A DNA stretch of 45,113 nucleotides from Gammaproteobacteria bacterium (GTDB taxonomy: Bacteria > Pseudomonadota > Gammaproteobacteria > GCA-001735895), in contig JAOTXY010000024.1 in NCBI GenBank assembly GCA_029862125.1, positions 1 through 45,113 of the forward strand. The letters run 5' to 3'. Made by a program: the position numbers and the translations under genes. Shown piece after piece: positions 34,501-44,892 of this stretch. A model generated the notes under the pieces. It was not told where the DNA came from and searched no databases. It saw nothing but the letters and a program-made list of their open reading frames with translations. Positions within the stretch are counted from its first letter, which is position 1, and each line of letters begins with the position of its first letter.

Positions 34501-34895
34501 AGCAAGACGGTCGCCTGTCGAATAAGCGCGACATCGTCATGGTGGTCGATGATTCGATCACGATGCGCCGGGTCGCTAGTAAATTACTCGAAAGGCATAA
34601 TTACGAAGTAATCACCGCAAAGGATGGTGTTGACGCGCTTGCGCAACTGCAGGACCTGCGTCCGGATGTAATGTTGCTGGATATCGAAATGCCACGCATG
34701 GACGGATTTGAACTGGCAACGCATATGCAAAACGAGGAAAACTTTTCCAGAATTCCGATCATTATGATCACCTCACGCACCGGGGAAAAACACCGTGACC
34801 GCGCTTTTGAAATCGGAGTAAACAATTACATGGGCAAGCCTTACCAGGAAGAAGAATTGATAGAAAATATTCAAACTGCGCTGGGAGCCAGGTGA
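28593..34895 (+). CDS. chpA: ChpA, hybrid CheA-type histidine kinase
   Basis: A 2100-residue kinase. The first 560 or so residues resemble FimL and have no obvious phospho-histidine. Phosphotransfer domains with histidines follow at H722 (AFHTIKGSGRL), H1212 (SLHTIHGAS) and H1376 (YLHTLKGGARM). Then comes the CheA core: dimer helices at about 1500-1640, N box HIIRNALSHGIE near 1690, G1 DDGAG near 1731, G2 GRGVGMD near 1781, a CheW domain (about 1830-1960) and a receiver with D2030 in LLDIEMP. A very acidic repetitive linker lies around 990-1150. It phosphorylates PilG and PilH. Pseudomonas ChpA carries more phosphotransfer domains. Confidence 0.95.
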   Translation: MSSPENSIKQSALGWVKKSIDDNLSDIKADLKIYIEEDNDALLAAVKERLGVIQGVLTMIEQYGAAMLTDEMVSLADFIIDNKQEKGEQALEVMLRAVLQLPDYLEHIQSGHRDIPIAILPLLNDIRAVRDQDLFSEKLLFLPDLSMHQEEARLESIDNDHNQASRLLAKKLRPVYQLALVNVIRDQSVEDSLKRLEKICETLEERSSSEQIARIWWIIGALVESVARQKIELGVSIKNLLGKVDALFRVILIIGERGLLKRQPIELIKNFLFYIAQPECDGPKAKAIKTAYRLEQFLPSESVRSEVLNNIAGPNQAVLKTVSEAVKADIETIKSTLEVYVNGDLSKVEALKDLPQEMHVISDTLAMIGLGSQRQLIEDQSDIVKEIVSGDQVADEERLLSMAAELLQVEQALEQMQKRQPVDAEQPRSESDVSRDYELDSVLTAVVSAALDDIQKTKNAILDFIKDPGRSENIDLCVALMGESRGALQLMNQHRAVAVVDGLLAYLKGYDIVEFMEASRLDALSQVVVSLEYYLEALGEHRSDAGNILDFADVQLQELLSNVHIEAKNGESDEAVVVAVEAPGEAATGEFHLAAVEDDVAPEIAIESDSDAAEPEIGVETVPAVSALGNLPEQIQIVQDDTSDQSTATEVDTAVTPADVRIEVESVEENLQVLRPDSDPEILEIYLEEAGEEAQNIARLQQDWLLHPEDENAVKNIRRAFHTIKGSGRLVGAMKIGEFAWDYEQLLNRIIDKTVAPNKQAIEAVGSATEALKELVNELKTSETPKADIGYLRGLARVLAEFKADQLLIDHTQTDTAIESPYDRITDDDESQSTGIDLGSTTQVIPPQRMSQMILDEIEPDTVQVNPENFEVNSDQVREQRSNTEPAARISDLDDTQLMQSGSNPTELEVESSVDEPGSSAAEKEFNVATDYSKQAEDNTSDEVEEIQVLAIDDVEPVPKEAIWIETMGEDFLAESLDDDFAEETAEAAPLVVESPAGPGVENDDTDLEPFEAEAIEPESSDIEATDIEPFEARAIELESFEVDATDIEPFDAGAIEPGSLETEAEPIESESSGVEVTDLAALEAESIEPGLSEVEAAELESSEDEAIEHAAPEAEAAELESPESGPGAEQEYPPNPLVETTASLVPGEEAGESGPKGQEPPKPTDLSFDPELLIIYQQEVEQHLGIVSFALDHAEQIHELIPGEEIYRSLHTIHGASRTADIRTIGQLAGLMEKPLKIAIAQKMALDDEIVALYRQGQIELLRMTKELVTSRQLPAIPEDLEISFKALAEDFEEHTVEIPEDEAGPSGEFIDTLTKISETLEREQDTELLTIFVDEANELLEMSDNTLHQWSQQKSDEAGAQDYNAVMELQRYLHTLKGGARMAELEEISDLSHEMESMFIAVIDGRVEKNDNLIELLKDCFDLLHQQVVEAQEGKQMSNSERLVESLKDLRRGEADEHGEDTGDEDSDFDMDSEDIDIVSENLPGEPLSTLERPSQDVIKVRSDLLDNLVSSAGEVSIYRARMEQQVAGLGSYLGELGQTIARLKGQLRSLEAETDAQIHFSHRSESEQKGEFDPLEMDRYTMIQELSRSLGESVNDLSSLQAMLGEQVRDSETLLLQQSRVNADLQDGLIKSRMVKFSGLLSRLRRLVRQSSQELGKKADLIITGEENEVDNKVLDRMVAPLEHIIRNALSHGIETPVERVKRGKDESGKISIDITRDGSDIIIRVSDDGAGVDLDKVRSRAVQLGLLDKKHQISDAELVQYILEPGFSTAEHVTQLSGRGVGMDVVDIEIKQLGGTLQIETNPQGTTFIARLPFTLSINQAILVRASEEIYAIPLMNIEGITRLEARQVLEYYQQDNPEIEYAGQQFVLYNLAELVDTGVPFKPSGDNEKLPIIFGRAGDVRVALHVDEILGNREIVVKSLGKQLSQVKALSGASILADGSVVLILDINGLVRHGAASAVKIVYQQQDGRLSNKRDIVMVVDDSITMRRVASKLLERHNYEVITAKDGVDALAQLQDLRPDVMLLDIEMPRMDGFELATHMQNEENFSRIPIIMITSRTGEKHRDRAFEIGVNNYMGKPYQEEELIENIQTALGAR
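31613..31975 (+). repeat. In-frame 60-bp acidic repeat array in chpA
   Basis: Units of exactly 60 bp (20 codons) start near 31619, 31679 and 31739, each opening with GAGCCGTTCGA.GC and carrying GC.ATAGAGC..GAGTCG later. Degenerate half units continue to about 31975. The encoded linker is dominated by Glu, Ala, Ser, Ile and Asp. Copies differ by point changes and stay in frame, as expected of an expandable disordered linker. Confidence 0.8.
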
Positions 34896-34907
34896 CGGAT
34901 ATAGCTC

Positions 34908-35393
34908 ATGAGTAACAAGTCAACATCGGTGCGATGCATGTTGCTGCCACTGACGACGCTTAACCTGTTGGTGCCGAACTCGGCAGTAGCCGAAATAATC
35001 GGCTACTCGACACCACGCCAGTTATCAGATAGCAGTGAGTGGTTTAGCGGCGTTGTGCTATGGCGCGGGGTTTATATTCCGGTGGTCGCGGTCGAACAAA
35101 TGTGCGGCGTGAATACTGCGCAAACCGGGCCACGCGCAAGAATCGCTATCATTTACAATCCGGAAAAAGATCCTGAGCTGCCCTATCTTGGAATTCACAT
35201 GCAGGATATTCCGCGTGCCTACCTGGCGGAAGCCGATAGCATGGAATCCGGTAATGACGAGGGCTTGAGTGAATACCTGGTGGCACGGGTAGACGATGAT
35301 CAACTTGGCAGGGTAATCCCGGATCTGGATAAAATCATTGCCGACCTCAAGCGCGAGTTCAATCCGGGGCGTCTGGAAGAACTAAAGGCGTAA
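34908..35393 (+). CDS. chpC: CheW-like protein, ChpC type
   Basis: A 161-residue CheW-domain protein directly after chpA (12-bp gap). RCMLLPLTTLNLLVPNSAVAEII at the N-terminus and WFSGVVLWRGVYIPVVAVEQM are the CheW-like parts, and the protein is shorter and more divergent than PilI. ChpC of Pseudomonas occupies a similar place after chpA (with chpB between) and may couple alternative receptors. It is the last gene of the cluster; a hairpin follows. Confidence 0.85.
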   Translation: MSNKSTSVRCMLLPLTTLNLLVPNSAVAEIIGYSTPRQLSDSSEWFSGVVLWRGVYIPVVAVEQMCGVNTAQTGPRARIAIIYNPEKDPELPYLGIHMQDIPRAYLAEADSMESGNDEGLSEYLVARVDDDQLGRVIPDLDKIIADLKREFNPGRLEELKA

Positions 35394-35405
35394 TATCATC
35401 CCGTT

Positions 35406-35442
35406 GTCTGTAAAGCCATCTTCTCCAGGATGGATTTCAGAC
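35406..35442. terminator. Long imperfect hairpin between chpC and rsmE
   Basis: GTCTG (35406-35410), AAA and CCATC (35416-35420) pair with GATGG (35429-35433), TTT and CAGAC (35438-35442) around the loop TTCTCCAG. It fills the 48-bp gap between convergent genes, so it could end transcripts from both sides. It lacks a clear U-tract, and the pairing has one mismatch and one bulge. Confidence 0.6.
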
Positions 35443-36173
35443 TAACCTAAATCACCCACTACCGACTGGACGATTGCAAGCGCAGCCGTGGCCGCGGTTT
35501 CGGTACGCAAAACCCGGGGACCAAGCCTGACCGACTTAAAACCGGCAGTTTTCGCAAATTGAATTTCGGGCAGGGTTAGTCCACCTTCCGGTCCGAGCAG
35601 AATCGATATCGATTGCGGGAGCGGCTGCAAAGCCGATGTGAGTACAGCGCCGTTGAAATCCAGCAACAATCCTGATTCACTACTCGAGGCTGCAATAGCC
35701 TGCTCCAAATCAGGATGAAAATCGAGTGCCGGTATAATTGCACGACCGCTTTGTTCACAGGCACTGATAGCAACCCCGCGCCAGTGAACCAGCTTTTTTT
35801 CAAGTTGTGTGGATTTCATCGGAGATTGCGTCCGCTCGGCATTAAAAATGGCAATCCGGTTAACTCCGAGTTCGGTAGTCTTCTGGATCACCCAGTCCAT
35901 GTGATCGCTGCGTCCCATTGCCTGAATTATTTCGCAATCAAGTCCGGACTCGGTTTGCAAAGCTAGTGCCGAGTTAATCGTAGCCCTGACCTGTTTCCCC
36001 TCGATCGAGAGTGTTGCCTGGTAGTCGATCGCCTCCAGGCCGTCAAACAACAGCAGTGCTGCGCCCGGTTTCAGGCGCAGCACGTGCTTGAGGTAATGAC
36101 TTTGAGACTTGTCTAGTAATACATCCTCACCAACGACAAGCTCTGCTCCGATATGTACGCGGGGAATCCGCAT
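35442..36173 (-). CDS. rsmE: 16S rRNA (uracil-1498-N3)-methyltransferase
   Basis: A 243-residue SPOUT-class methyltransferase that methylates U1498 of 16S rRNA with SAM. MRIPRVHIG at the start, SQSHYLKHVLRLKPG and the knot region with ILLGPEGGLTLPEI, RLGPRVLRTETAA are diagnostic. It is 15 bp downstream of ahcY on the same strand; the enzyme makes SAH, which ahcY removes, so the pairing is sensible. In many relatives rsmE precedes gshB; here it is placed after the chp cluster. Confidence 0.96.
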   Translation of the reverse strand: MRIPRVHIGAELVVGEDVLLDKSQSHYLKHVLRLKPGAALLLFDGLEAIDYQATLSIEGKQVRATINSALALQTESGLDCEIIQAMGRSDHMDWVIQKTTELGVNRIAIFNAERTQSPMKSTQLEKKLVHWRGVAISACEQSGRAIIPALDFHPDLEQAIAASSSESGLLLDFNGAVLTSALQPLPQSISILLGPEGGLTLPEIQFAKTAGFKSVRLGPRVLRTETAATAALAIVQSVVGDLG

Positions 36174-36188
36174 AGCCGGAGATACTAT

Positions 36189-37604
<1,416 letters not shown>

Positions 37605-37607
<3 letters not shown>

Positions 37608-37631
37608 AAATAATCTCCAAAACTATTTATG
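37605..37631 (-). promoter_or_regulatory. Hairpin over the ahcY ribosome binding site and start
   Basis: On the minus strand CATAAATA (complement of 37624-37631) and TATTTATG (complement of 37605-37612) form a perfect eight-pair stem with an 11-base loop GTTTTGGAGAT. The loop displays the GGAG ribosome site and the stem contains the start codon. The first base of the stem is also the last base of the SAH riboswitch, so ligand binding could change access to the start. Confidence 0.65.
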
Positions 37632-37698
37632 AGCGCCGTTGAATTGATCAGGTGAACGAGCCTGGCAGCCAAGCTGTCGCAGCGCTCCTCGCACACCT
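37631..37698 (-). ncRNA. SAH riboswitch upstream of ahcY
   Basis: Read on the minus strand, the 68 bases contain the SAH-riboswitch signature in order: GAGGAGCGCTGCGAC, then GCCAGGCTCG, then CAACGGCGCTC at the 3' end. GAGCGC pairs with GCGCTC to make the closing stem, GCGAG with CTCG, and AGGTG with CACCT. Known SAH riboswitches bind S-adenosylhomocysteine and raise ahcY expression, which fits the gene directly downstream. Confidence 0.9.
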
Positions 37699-37699
37699 A

Positions 37700-37754
37700 C
37701 CCCGAATGCAAAATTCGGGGGCACATATTGTAGCTATATACGCCCGACTGTCAA
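37700..37754 (-). promoter_or_regulatory. ahcY promoter and 5' hairpin
   Basis: On the minus strand TTGACA (37749-37754) and TACAAT (37727-37732) stand 16 bp apart, a near-perfect sigma70 promoter. Transcription should start near 37720. The transcript would begin with a hairpin of CCCCGAAT and ATTCGGGG (37700-37720, five-base loop), then the SAH riboswitch. The hairpin might protect the RNA 5' end. The same hairpin also lies downstream of metK, but with no U-tract it is a poor terminator. Confidence 0.8.
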
Positions 37755-37785
37755 TTTGGATCAGCCGTGATCGGAACCAGGGCGG

Positions 37786-38952
37786 CTACAAACCCGCTTC
37801 GGATTTCAGCGCATCGGCCTTGTCGGTACGCTCCCAGCTCAGGTCGAGATCTTCACGACCGAAATGACCGTAGGCGGCCGTGGGCTGGTATATTGGCTTC
37901 AGCAGGTCGAGCATTGCGATCAGGCCCTTGGGTCGCAGGTCGAAATGATCCCGAATCAGCGTGATAATGCGGCTGTCGTCGATACGCCCGGTGCCGAAGG
38001 TGTCGACACTGATCGAAGTCGGTTCGGCAACCCCGATCGCGTAGGAGACCTGGACCTCGCAGCGGTCGGCAATACCGGCCGCGACAATGTTTTTGGCCAC
38101 GTAGCGCGCTGCGTATGCTGCCGAGCGATCGACCTTGGAAGGGTCCTTACCCGAGAAAGCGCCACCGCCATGGCGAGCCATTCCGCCGTAGGTGTCAACG
38201 ATTATCTTGCGTCCAGTCAGGCCCGCGTCACCCACCGGCCCACCGATGACGAAGCGACCGGTTGGGTTAACGTGGATATTTTCGTTTTTACACTGCGCGA
38301 GCCATTCTTCTGGCAGCACCGGTTTCAGAATGGTTTCGATTACCGCTTCGCGCAGCGTGTTCAAGTCCACCGATTCCTTATGCTGGGTCGACAATACCAC
38401 CGCCTCGATTCCGATGGGTTTATGATCTTCATAACGCAAAGTCACCTGGCTCTTGGCGTCGGGCAGCAACCAGTCCAGCTCGCCGGCTTTCATCAGTTCG
38501 AATTGTTTGCGTACCAGTCGATGAGAATAGGTGATTGGTGCCGGCATCAGTACATCGGTTTCGTTGCAGGCATAGCCGAACATCAGTCCCTGGTCACCGG
38601 CACCCTGTTGTTTGTCGTCAGATTCATCGACACCCATCGCGATATCGCCCGATTGCTTGCCGAGACCGGTAAGCACGGCGCAGGTTTTACCGTCGAAGCC
38701 GCATTCCGGATTATCGTAGCCGATATCGCAGACCGTTTTGCGCACCAGCGCTTCCATATCGACTTCAGCATTGGTGGTGATTTCGCCGGCCAGCAACACC
38801 ATGCCGGTTTTTACCAGAGTCTCGCAGGCAACGCGAGAGCGATGGTCCTGTTCGAGCAGGGCATCGAGCACTGCATCAGAAATCTGATCCGCCATTTTAT
38901 CTGGATGACCCCCGGATACGGATTCCGACGTAAAGATATATGAACTCGACAT
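37786..38952 (-). CDS. metK: S-adenosylmethionine synthetase
   Basis: A 388-residue enzyme making SAM from methionine and ATP. Hallmarks are [20 protein letters not shown] at the start, [12 protein letters not shown] for ATP binding and the P-loop-like [19 protein letters not shown]. Length is normal. Its product is used by methyltransferases such as RsmE and returns as SAH to AhcY, encoded next downstream. Only 32 bp separate its stop from the ahcY -35 box and no clear terminator is visible, so read-through into ahcY is possible. It is divergent from tkt. Confidence 0.97.
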   Translation of the reverse strand: MSSSYIFTSESVSGGHPDKMADQISDAVLDALLEQDHRSRVACETLVKTGMVLLAGEITTNAEVDMEALVRKTVCDIGYDNPECGFDGKTCAVLTGLGKQSGDIAMGVDESDDKQQGAGDQGLMFGYACNETDVLMPAPITYSHRLVRKQFELMKAGELDWLLPDAKSQVTLRYEDHKPIGIEAVVLSTQHKESVDLNTLREAVIETILKPVLPEEWLAQCKNENIHVNPTGRFVIGGPVGDAGLTGRKIIVDTYGGMARHGGGAFSGKDPSKVDRSAAYAARYVAKNIVAAGIADRCEVQVSYAIGVAEPTSISVDTFGTGRIDDSRIITLIRDHFDLRPKGLIAMLDLLKPIYQPTAAYGHFGREDLDLSWERTDKADALKSEAGL

Positions 38953-38985
38953 GACAACTCTCCAACCCAGAAATCGAAAAAAGGC

Positions 38986-39014
38986 ATTATATGGAACGCG
39001 ATGGAAAATAACAG
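38986..39014 (-). promoter_or_regulatory. Possible metK promoter
   Basis: On the minus strand TATAAT (38986-38991) is a perfect -10, with CTGTTA (39009-39014) 17 bp upstream as a weak -35. The predicted leader is about 25-30 bases and holds the GGAGAG ribosome site. No riboswitch was recognised here. Confidence 0.45.
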
Positions 39015-39163
39015 TCCTGATTAGAGCGTTATAGGTTTAATGGATAGGCATAAAAATATTATGAGTTGCTGTCAATTTGCATTTACGAGAGAATATCGCG
39101 CCTTGTCGCCAGGGGGGTGTGCTGTGGTTAGGCTCAAGTCTTGGCCCGAGTTGTCAATTAATA

Positions 39164-39192
39164 TTGTGCGGCCAGAGAATTATAATTATAAA
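39164..39192 (+). promoter_or_regulatory. Possible tkt promoter
   Basis: TTGTGC (39164-39169) and TATAAA (39187-39192) are 17 bp apart in the AT-rich run before tkt; an overlapping TATAAT sits at 39181-39186. Transcription would start about 30-35 bp before the ATG 39233. Confidence 0.4.
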
Positions 39193-39232
39193 TCAAGAAG
39201 TTATGTTGAAAAATCGATTTTGAGGATGGTCA

Positions 39233-41233
39233 ATGTCATCACGTAAAACGCTTGCCAATGCAATCCGTGCTTTAAGTATGGATGCTGTGCAAAGGGCCAA
39301 TTCCGGGCATCCGGGTGCACCGATGGGGATGGCTGACATCGCTGAAGTACTGTTTAACGACTTCATGCGCCATAACCCGGCAAACCCGGAATGGAGCAAC
39401 CGGGACCGCTTTGTCATGTCGAATGGGCATGGCTCGATGTTACCGTATTCGGTGCTGCATTTGAGCGGTTACGACGTCACTATTGAAGACCTTAAGAATT
39501 TTCGCCAGCTGCACTCCAAGACCCCGGGGCATCCCGAGCACGGTTATACGCCGGGGATAGAAACCACTACCGGGCCACTCGGACAGGGAATCGCAAATGC
39601 CGTGGGCATGGCGATTGCCGAGCGCGCGCTCGCGGCTACATTTAACCGCGACGATTACAATATCGTCGATCACTTTACCTATGTTTTCATGGGCGATGGA
39701 TGCATGATGGAAGGCATTTCGCACGAAGCCTGTTCGCTAGCCGGAACCCTTGGGCTCGGCAAGCTGATCGCATTCTGGGATGACAATGGCATTTCCATCG
39801 ATGGCAAGGTGGAGGGCTGGTTTCTCGATGATACCGGGAAACGCTTCGAGGCTTACGGCTGGCACGTGATAGAAGTTGATGGACACAATCCGGACGAGAT
39901 CAAGATAGCGATTGAGGCTGCACGCGCGATTACCGCCAAACCTTCTTTAATTTGCTGCAAGACGATCATCGGATTCGGCGCCCCCAACAAGGCCGGTGGA
40001 CACGCCAGTCATGGTGCTCCACTCGGTGAAGACGAGGTTGCGCTGACGCGGGTCGAGTTGAACTGGGAAGCTGAAGCTTTCGAAGTTCCTAAAGAAGTCT
40101 ACAAGGGTTGGGATCATCGTCAGGCAGGTCAGGCCAAGGAAGATGCCTGGAACAAAATGTTTGCCGCGTATAAAGAAGAACATGCGGAACTGGCCGCGGA
40201 ATTCGAACGCCGTTTAAATCGGGAGTTGCCGGAAAACTGGCAGGAGGCCACGCAGGCGTTTATCGAGGAGCTCAATGAAGCCGCCGAAAACAAGGCTACC
40301 CGCCAGTCTTCACTGGCCGCGCTCGAAGCTTATTCACCGTTATTGCCTGAACTGTTTGGTGGATCCGCGGACCTGGGAGGCTCCAATTTGACCGAGTGGT
40401 CCGGGTTCAAGCCAATGAGTGCCGAATCACCCGACGCCAATTACGTTAGCTACGGTGTGCGTGAATTCGGTATGTCGGCAATGCTCAACGGCATCGTACT
40501 GCATGGTGGTTTTATCCCGTTTGGCGCCACCTTCCTGGTTTTTTCCGACTACGCGCGCAATGCACTGCGCATGGCGGCCCTGATGAAAATCCAGAGTATC
40601 TTTGTCTATACCCACGATTCGATCGGTCTCGGTGAAGATGGCCCGACGCACCAGGCGGTTGAGCATATGCCGTCCTTGCGCCTGCTACCCGGAATGCAGC
40701 TTTGGCGTCCCTGCGACGGCGTCGAAACCGCGGTTAGCTGGAAAGCCGCGATCGAGCATCGTGAGGGCCCCAGTTGCCTCGTTTTTTCGCGACAGGGTCT
40801 GAAGCATCAGCCGCGCGAGCCCGAACAAATCGAGGCCATTGCCCGCGGTGGCTATATTCTGCGAGATTGTGAAGGTACTCCCGACGTGATCATTATTGCC
40901 ACTGGCTCCGAGGTCGAGTTGGCAATGGCAGCCTGCGAATCGGAAGCACTTGAAAATGAAAATATACGTGTGGTATCGATGCCCTGCACTGCAGTATTTG
41001 ATCGTCAACCCGCGGATTACCGGGATTCGGTTCTGCCGCCTACCGTAAGCGCGCGCATCGTTGTAGAAGCGGCGGCAACTGCCGGCTGGTACAAGTATGT
41101 CGGTATGGATGGAACTATCATTGGCATCGACACCTTCGGCGAATCGGCCCCCGCTAAAGAATTATTTGCCTACTTCGGTTTCACCGTTGATAAGGTGGTG
41201 GATGCGATAAACGACCTATTGGGTACAGACTAG
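39233..41233 (+). CDS. tkt: Transketolase
   Basis: A 666-residue thiamine-diphosphate enzyme of the pentose phosphate pathway, moving two-carbon units between sugar phosphates. N-terminal [17 protein letters not shown], the TPP motif [13 protein letters not shown] ending near D-N of [11 protein letters not shown], and the pyrimidine-domain [15 protein letters not shown] are present; [13 protein letters not shown] is the phosphate-binding loop. Length is typical of bacterial Tkt. It is 26 bp before gapA; tkt-gapA-pgk is a common gammaproteobacterial order. Confidence 0.97.
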   Translation: MSSRKTLANAIRALSMDAVQRANSGHPGAPMGMADIAEVLFNDFMRHNPANPEWSNRDRFVMSNGHGSMLPYSVLHLSGYDVTIEDLKNFRQLHSKTPGHPEHGYTPGIETTTGPLGQGIANAVGMAIAERALAATFNRDDYNIVDHFTYVFMGDGCMMEGISHEACSLAGTLGLGKLIAFWDDNGISIDGKVEGWFLDDTGKRFEAYGWHVIEVDGHNPDEIKIAIEAARAITAKPSLICCKTIIGFGAPNKAGGHASHGAPLGEDEVALTRVELNWEAEAFEVPKEVYKGWDHRQAGQAKEDAWNKMFAAYKEEHAELAAEFERRLNRELPENWQEATQAFIEELNEAAENKATRQSSLAALEAYSPLLPELFGGSADLGGSNLTEWSGFKPMSAESPDANYVSYGVREFGMSAMLNGIVLHGGFIPFGATFLVFSDYARNALRMAALMKIQSIFVYTHDSIGLGEDGPTHQAVEHMPSLRLLPGMQLWRPCDGVETAVSWKAAIEHREGPSCLVFSRQGLKHQPREPEQIEAIARGGYILRDCEGTPDVIIIATGSEVELAMAACESEALENENIRVVSMPCTAVFDRQPADYRDSVLPPTVSARIVVEAAATAGWYKYVGMDGTIIGIDTFGESAPAKELFAYFGFTVDKVVDAINDLLGTD

Positions 41234-41241
41234 ATTTTTAA

Positions 41242-42255
<1,014 letters not shown>

Positions 42256-42257
42256 GG

Positions 42258-43457
42258 ATGACCGTACTTGAATTGACCGGCCTTGACCTGGCCGGTAAAC
42301 GTGTCCTCATCCGCCAGGACCTGAACGTCCCGATCAAGGACGGCGAGGTCTCCAGCGATCAGCGTATCAAGGCTTCGCTGCCGACGATCCGGCATTGCAT
42401 CGACGCGGGTGCACAGCTGATGATCATGTCGCACCTGGGGCGCCCGGAAGAGGGTAATCCGGAGGCGCAGTTTTCACTGCAGCCGGTAGCGAGCTATCTC
42501 GGTAATGCGCTTGGTAAAGAGGTGCCGCTGGTAGTCGACTACCTCGAGCGGGCGCCTGTCATCGCCGATGGCGAGCTGGTGCTACTCGAAAACGTGCGCT
42601 TCAATCGCGGTGAAAAGTCTGATGATGAAAGCCTGTCGCGACAGTATGCGGCACTGTGCGATATTTTCGTCATGGACGCATTTGGTACCGCGCATCGCGC
42701 ACAGGCATCGACCCATGGCGTAGGCCAGTTTGCACCGGTTGCGTGCGCGGGGCCGTTACTCGCGACTGAGCTCGATGCATTGGGCAAGGCCTTGCACAAG
42801 CCTGAACGCCCGGTGGTCGCAATCGTAGGTGGTTCAAAGGTTTCAACCAAATTGACTGTGCTCGATTCGCTGTCTGCGATGGTTGATCAACTCATCCCCG
42901 GGGGCGGAATCGCTAACACCTTTATCGCGGCCGCAGGTTACAATGTCGGCAAATCGCTGGTGGAGGAGGATTTGATCCCCGAGGCGAAACGACTGATGGA
43001 GCAGGCAGAGTCACAGGGCCGTGAAATCCCGATCCCTGTAGACGTGGTTTGTGGTAAGGCGTTTTCGGAATCAGCTACCGCTGAAATCAAATCGGTCGAG
43101 CAGGTCGAAGATGATGACATGATTTTAGATATAGGCCCGCAAACGGCAGTTCGCTTTGCCGAAATTATGCAGCAGGCGGCAACCATTGTCTGGAATGGCC
43201 CGGTCGGGGTGTTCGAGTTCGACCAGTTCGGCGAAGGCACCCGGGTGCTATCGCAGGCGATCGCGGCTTCATCCGCGTTTTCGATCGCAGGCGGGGGCGA
43301 CACGCTGGCGGCTGTCGACAAGTATGGAATCTCCAATCAGATTTCATACATATCCACCGGCGGCGGCGCTTTCCTCGAGTTCCTGGAAGGTAAACAATTA
43401 CCAGCCGTGACCCTGCTGGAACAAAGGTATTCTGACTATGAGAGCAGTTCAACGTAG
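42258..43457 (+). CDS. pgk: Phosphoglycerate kinase
   Basis: A 400-residue (with stop) two-lobed kinase that transfers phosphate from 1,3-bisphosphoglycerate to [28 protein letters not shown], and [15 protein letters not shown] are the substrate-binding parts; [13 protein letters not shown] and [15 protein letters not shown] bind nucleotide. The start is placed at ATG 42258 because [19 protein letters not shown] is the family N-terminus; the longer open frame running into gapA is not used. The last 20 bp overlap the pykA start. Confidence 0.96.
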   Translation: MTVLELTGLDLAGKRVLIRQDLNVPIKDGEVSSDQRIKASLPTIRHCIDAGAQLMIMSHLGRPEEGNPEAQFSLQPVASYLGNALGKEVPLVVDYLERAPVIADGELVLLENVRFNRGEKSDDESLSRQYAALCDIFVMDAFGTAHRAQASTHGVGQFAPVACAGPLLATELDALGKALHKPERPVVAIVGGSKVSTKLTVLDSLSAMVDQLIPGGGIANTFIAAAGYNVGKSLVEEDLIPEAKRLMEQAESQGREIPIPVDVVCGKAFSESATAEIKSVEQVEDDDMILDIGPQTAVRFAEIMQQAATIVWNGPVGVFEFDQFGEGTRVLSQAIAASSAFSIAGGGDTLAAVDKYGISNQISYISTGGGAFLEFLEGKQLPAVTLLEQRYSDYESSST

Positions 43458-44892
43458 AACCAAGATCGTCGCCACGATGGGGCCGGCAACGGAATCGGAT
43501 GCCGCCATCGATAGCCTGATCAAGGCCGGGGTTGACGTCGTACGTCTCAACTTTTCCCACGGTACCGCAGACGAACACAAGGCGCGTGCCGAAAATATTC
43601 GCCGCATCGGCCTCGAGAACAATCGACACCTCGCAATCCTCGCCGATTTGCAGGGGCCCAAGATACGGCTCGAAAAATTCAAACAGGGCTCGATCGAGCT
43701 CGCAGTCGGAGACAGTTTTTGCCTGGATACTGGGTGCGCGGATGGTGAAGGTGATGTTCATCAAGTCGGTGTGACCTACAAGAAGCTGCCGCAGGATGTC
43801 GAAAATAACGATATCCTGGTGCTCGATGATGGTCGCATCGTGCTGCAGGTCGATGCCGTCGAGGGCACACGAATTAACTGCACTGTGCAGGTGGGGGGTG
43901 AACTTTCCGACAACAAGGGTATTAATCTCAAAGGCGGTGGTTTGACCGCCGAGGTATTAACCGACAAGGATAAGGCCGATTTAAAAATTGCGGCACTCAT
44001 CGACGCCGACTACCTTGCGGTATCGTTTCCGAGAAACGCGGGCGACATGAACCAGGCGCGCAGGCTGCTCGAGGAAGAGGGCAGTTCGGCAGGCTTGGTG
44101 GCCAAGATCGAACGTGCCGAGGCGCTCGAAAATCTGGAGGAGATTATCGCAGCCTCGGATGCGCTGATGATTGCGCGCGGCGATCTCGGTGTTGAAATCG
44201 GTGACGCCAATTTACCCGCGGTACAAAAGGAAATTATTCGCAAGGCCCGTGAATTAAATTGTGTCACCATTACCGCAACCCAGATGATGGAGTCGATGCG
44301 CGACAACCCGATTCCGACGCGGGCCGAGGTATTCGATGTCGCCAACGCGGTGCTCGACGGTACTGACGCGGTCATGCTGTCGGCAGAAACCGCAACAGGT
44401 TCCTATCCAAGTCAGACCGTGCAGTCGATGTCGGATATTTGTTTGAACGCCGAGCAGCAAAGCCGCGCAATCAAATCCAGGCACCGGCTCGATGACATCT
44501 TCGAAAAGGTTGACGAAGCGATTGCGATGGCAGCCATGTATACCGCGAACCATCTGGATGTGCGCGCTATTGCAACCCTGACCGAGTCCGGTTCGACGTC
44601 ACTTTGGATGTCGCGTATCAGTTCGGCGATACCGATTTATGCCCTGTCACGCCACGAATCAACCAACCGCAAGGTCAATCTTTACCGCGGGGTATTCCCG
44701 GTATTTTTCCCAACTATCCACACCAATCATGCCGAGGCGAACCAGGAAGCGGTCGAATTAATGAAAAGACACGGTGCAGTCGAGGAGGGTGACCTGGTGA
44801 TTATTACCAAGGGTGACCTGATGGGAACCGGGGGCGGGACCAACGCGATGAAAATTGTCGAAGTCGGCAATATGCCGGATTTTATCGCCTAG
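43438..44892 (+). CDS. pykA: Pyruvate kinase
   Basis: A 484-residue pyruvate kinase, closer to E. coli PykA (type II) than Pyk[14 protein letters not shown] at the start, [26 protein letters not shown], then the catalytic and metal segment [14 protein letters not shown] and [14 protein letters not shown], and [10 protein letters not shown]. The C-terminal domain is complete. Translation is coupled to pgk through the 20-bp overlap. The stop TAG shares two bases with the stop of the convergent transporter gene. Confidence 0.96.
   Translation: MRAVQRRTKIVATMGPATESDAAIDSLIKAGVDVVRLNFSHGTADEHKARAENIRRIGLENNRHLAILADLQGPKIRLEKFKQGSIELAVGDSFCLDTGCADGEGDVHQVGVTYKKLPQDVENNDILVLDDGRIVLQVDAVEGTRINCTVQVGGELSDNKGINLKGGGLTAEVLTDKDKADLKIAALIDADYLAVSFPRNAGDMNQARRLLEEEGSSAGLVAKIERAEALENLEEIIAASDALMIARGDLGVEIGDANLPAVQKEIIRKARELNCVTITATQMMESMRDNPIPTRAEVFDVANAVLDGTDAVMLSAETATGSYPSQTVQSMSDICLNAEQQSRAIKSRHRLDDIFEKVDEAIAMAAMYTANHLDVRAIATLTESGSTSLWMSRISSAIPIYALSRHESTNRKVNLYRGVFPVFFPTIHTNHAEANQEAVELMKRHGAVEEGDLVIITKGDLMGTGGGTNAMKIVEVGNMPDFIA

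Noticed and set aside
37700..37720. Rho-independent terminator of metK
   Set aside because: The stem is strong but no U-tract follows on the metK transcript, and it coincides with the predicted 5' end of the ahcY RNA.
37864..38943. A 359-residue open frame opposite metK
   Set aside because: It is the antisense shadow of a conserved gene with biased codon use; the sequence resembles no protein family.
39040..39246. A 68-residue open frame between metK and tkt
   Set aside because: It covers the probable tkt promoter, overlaps the tkt start, and has no ribosome site or family likeness.
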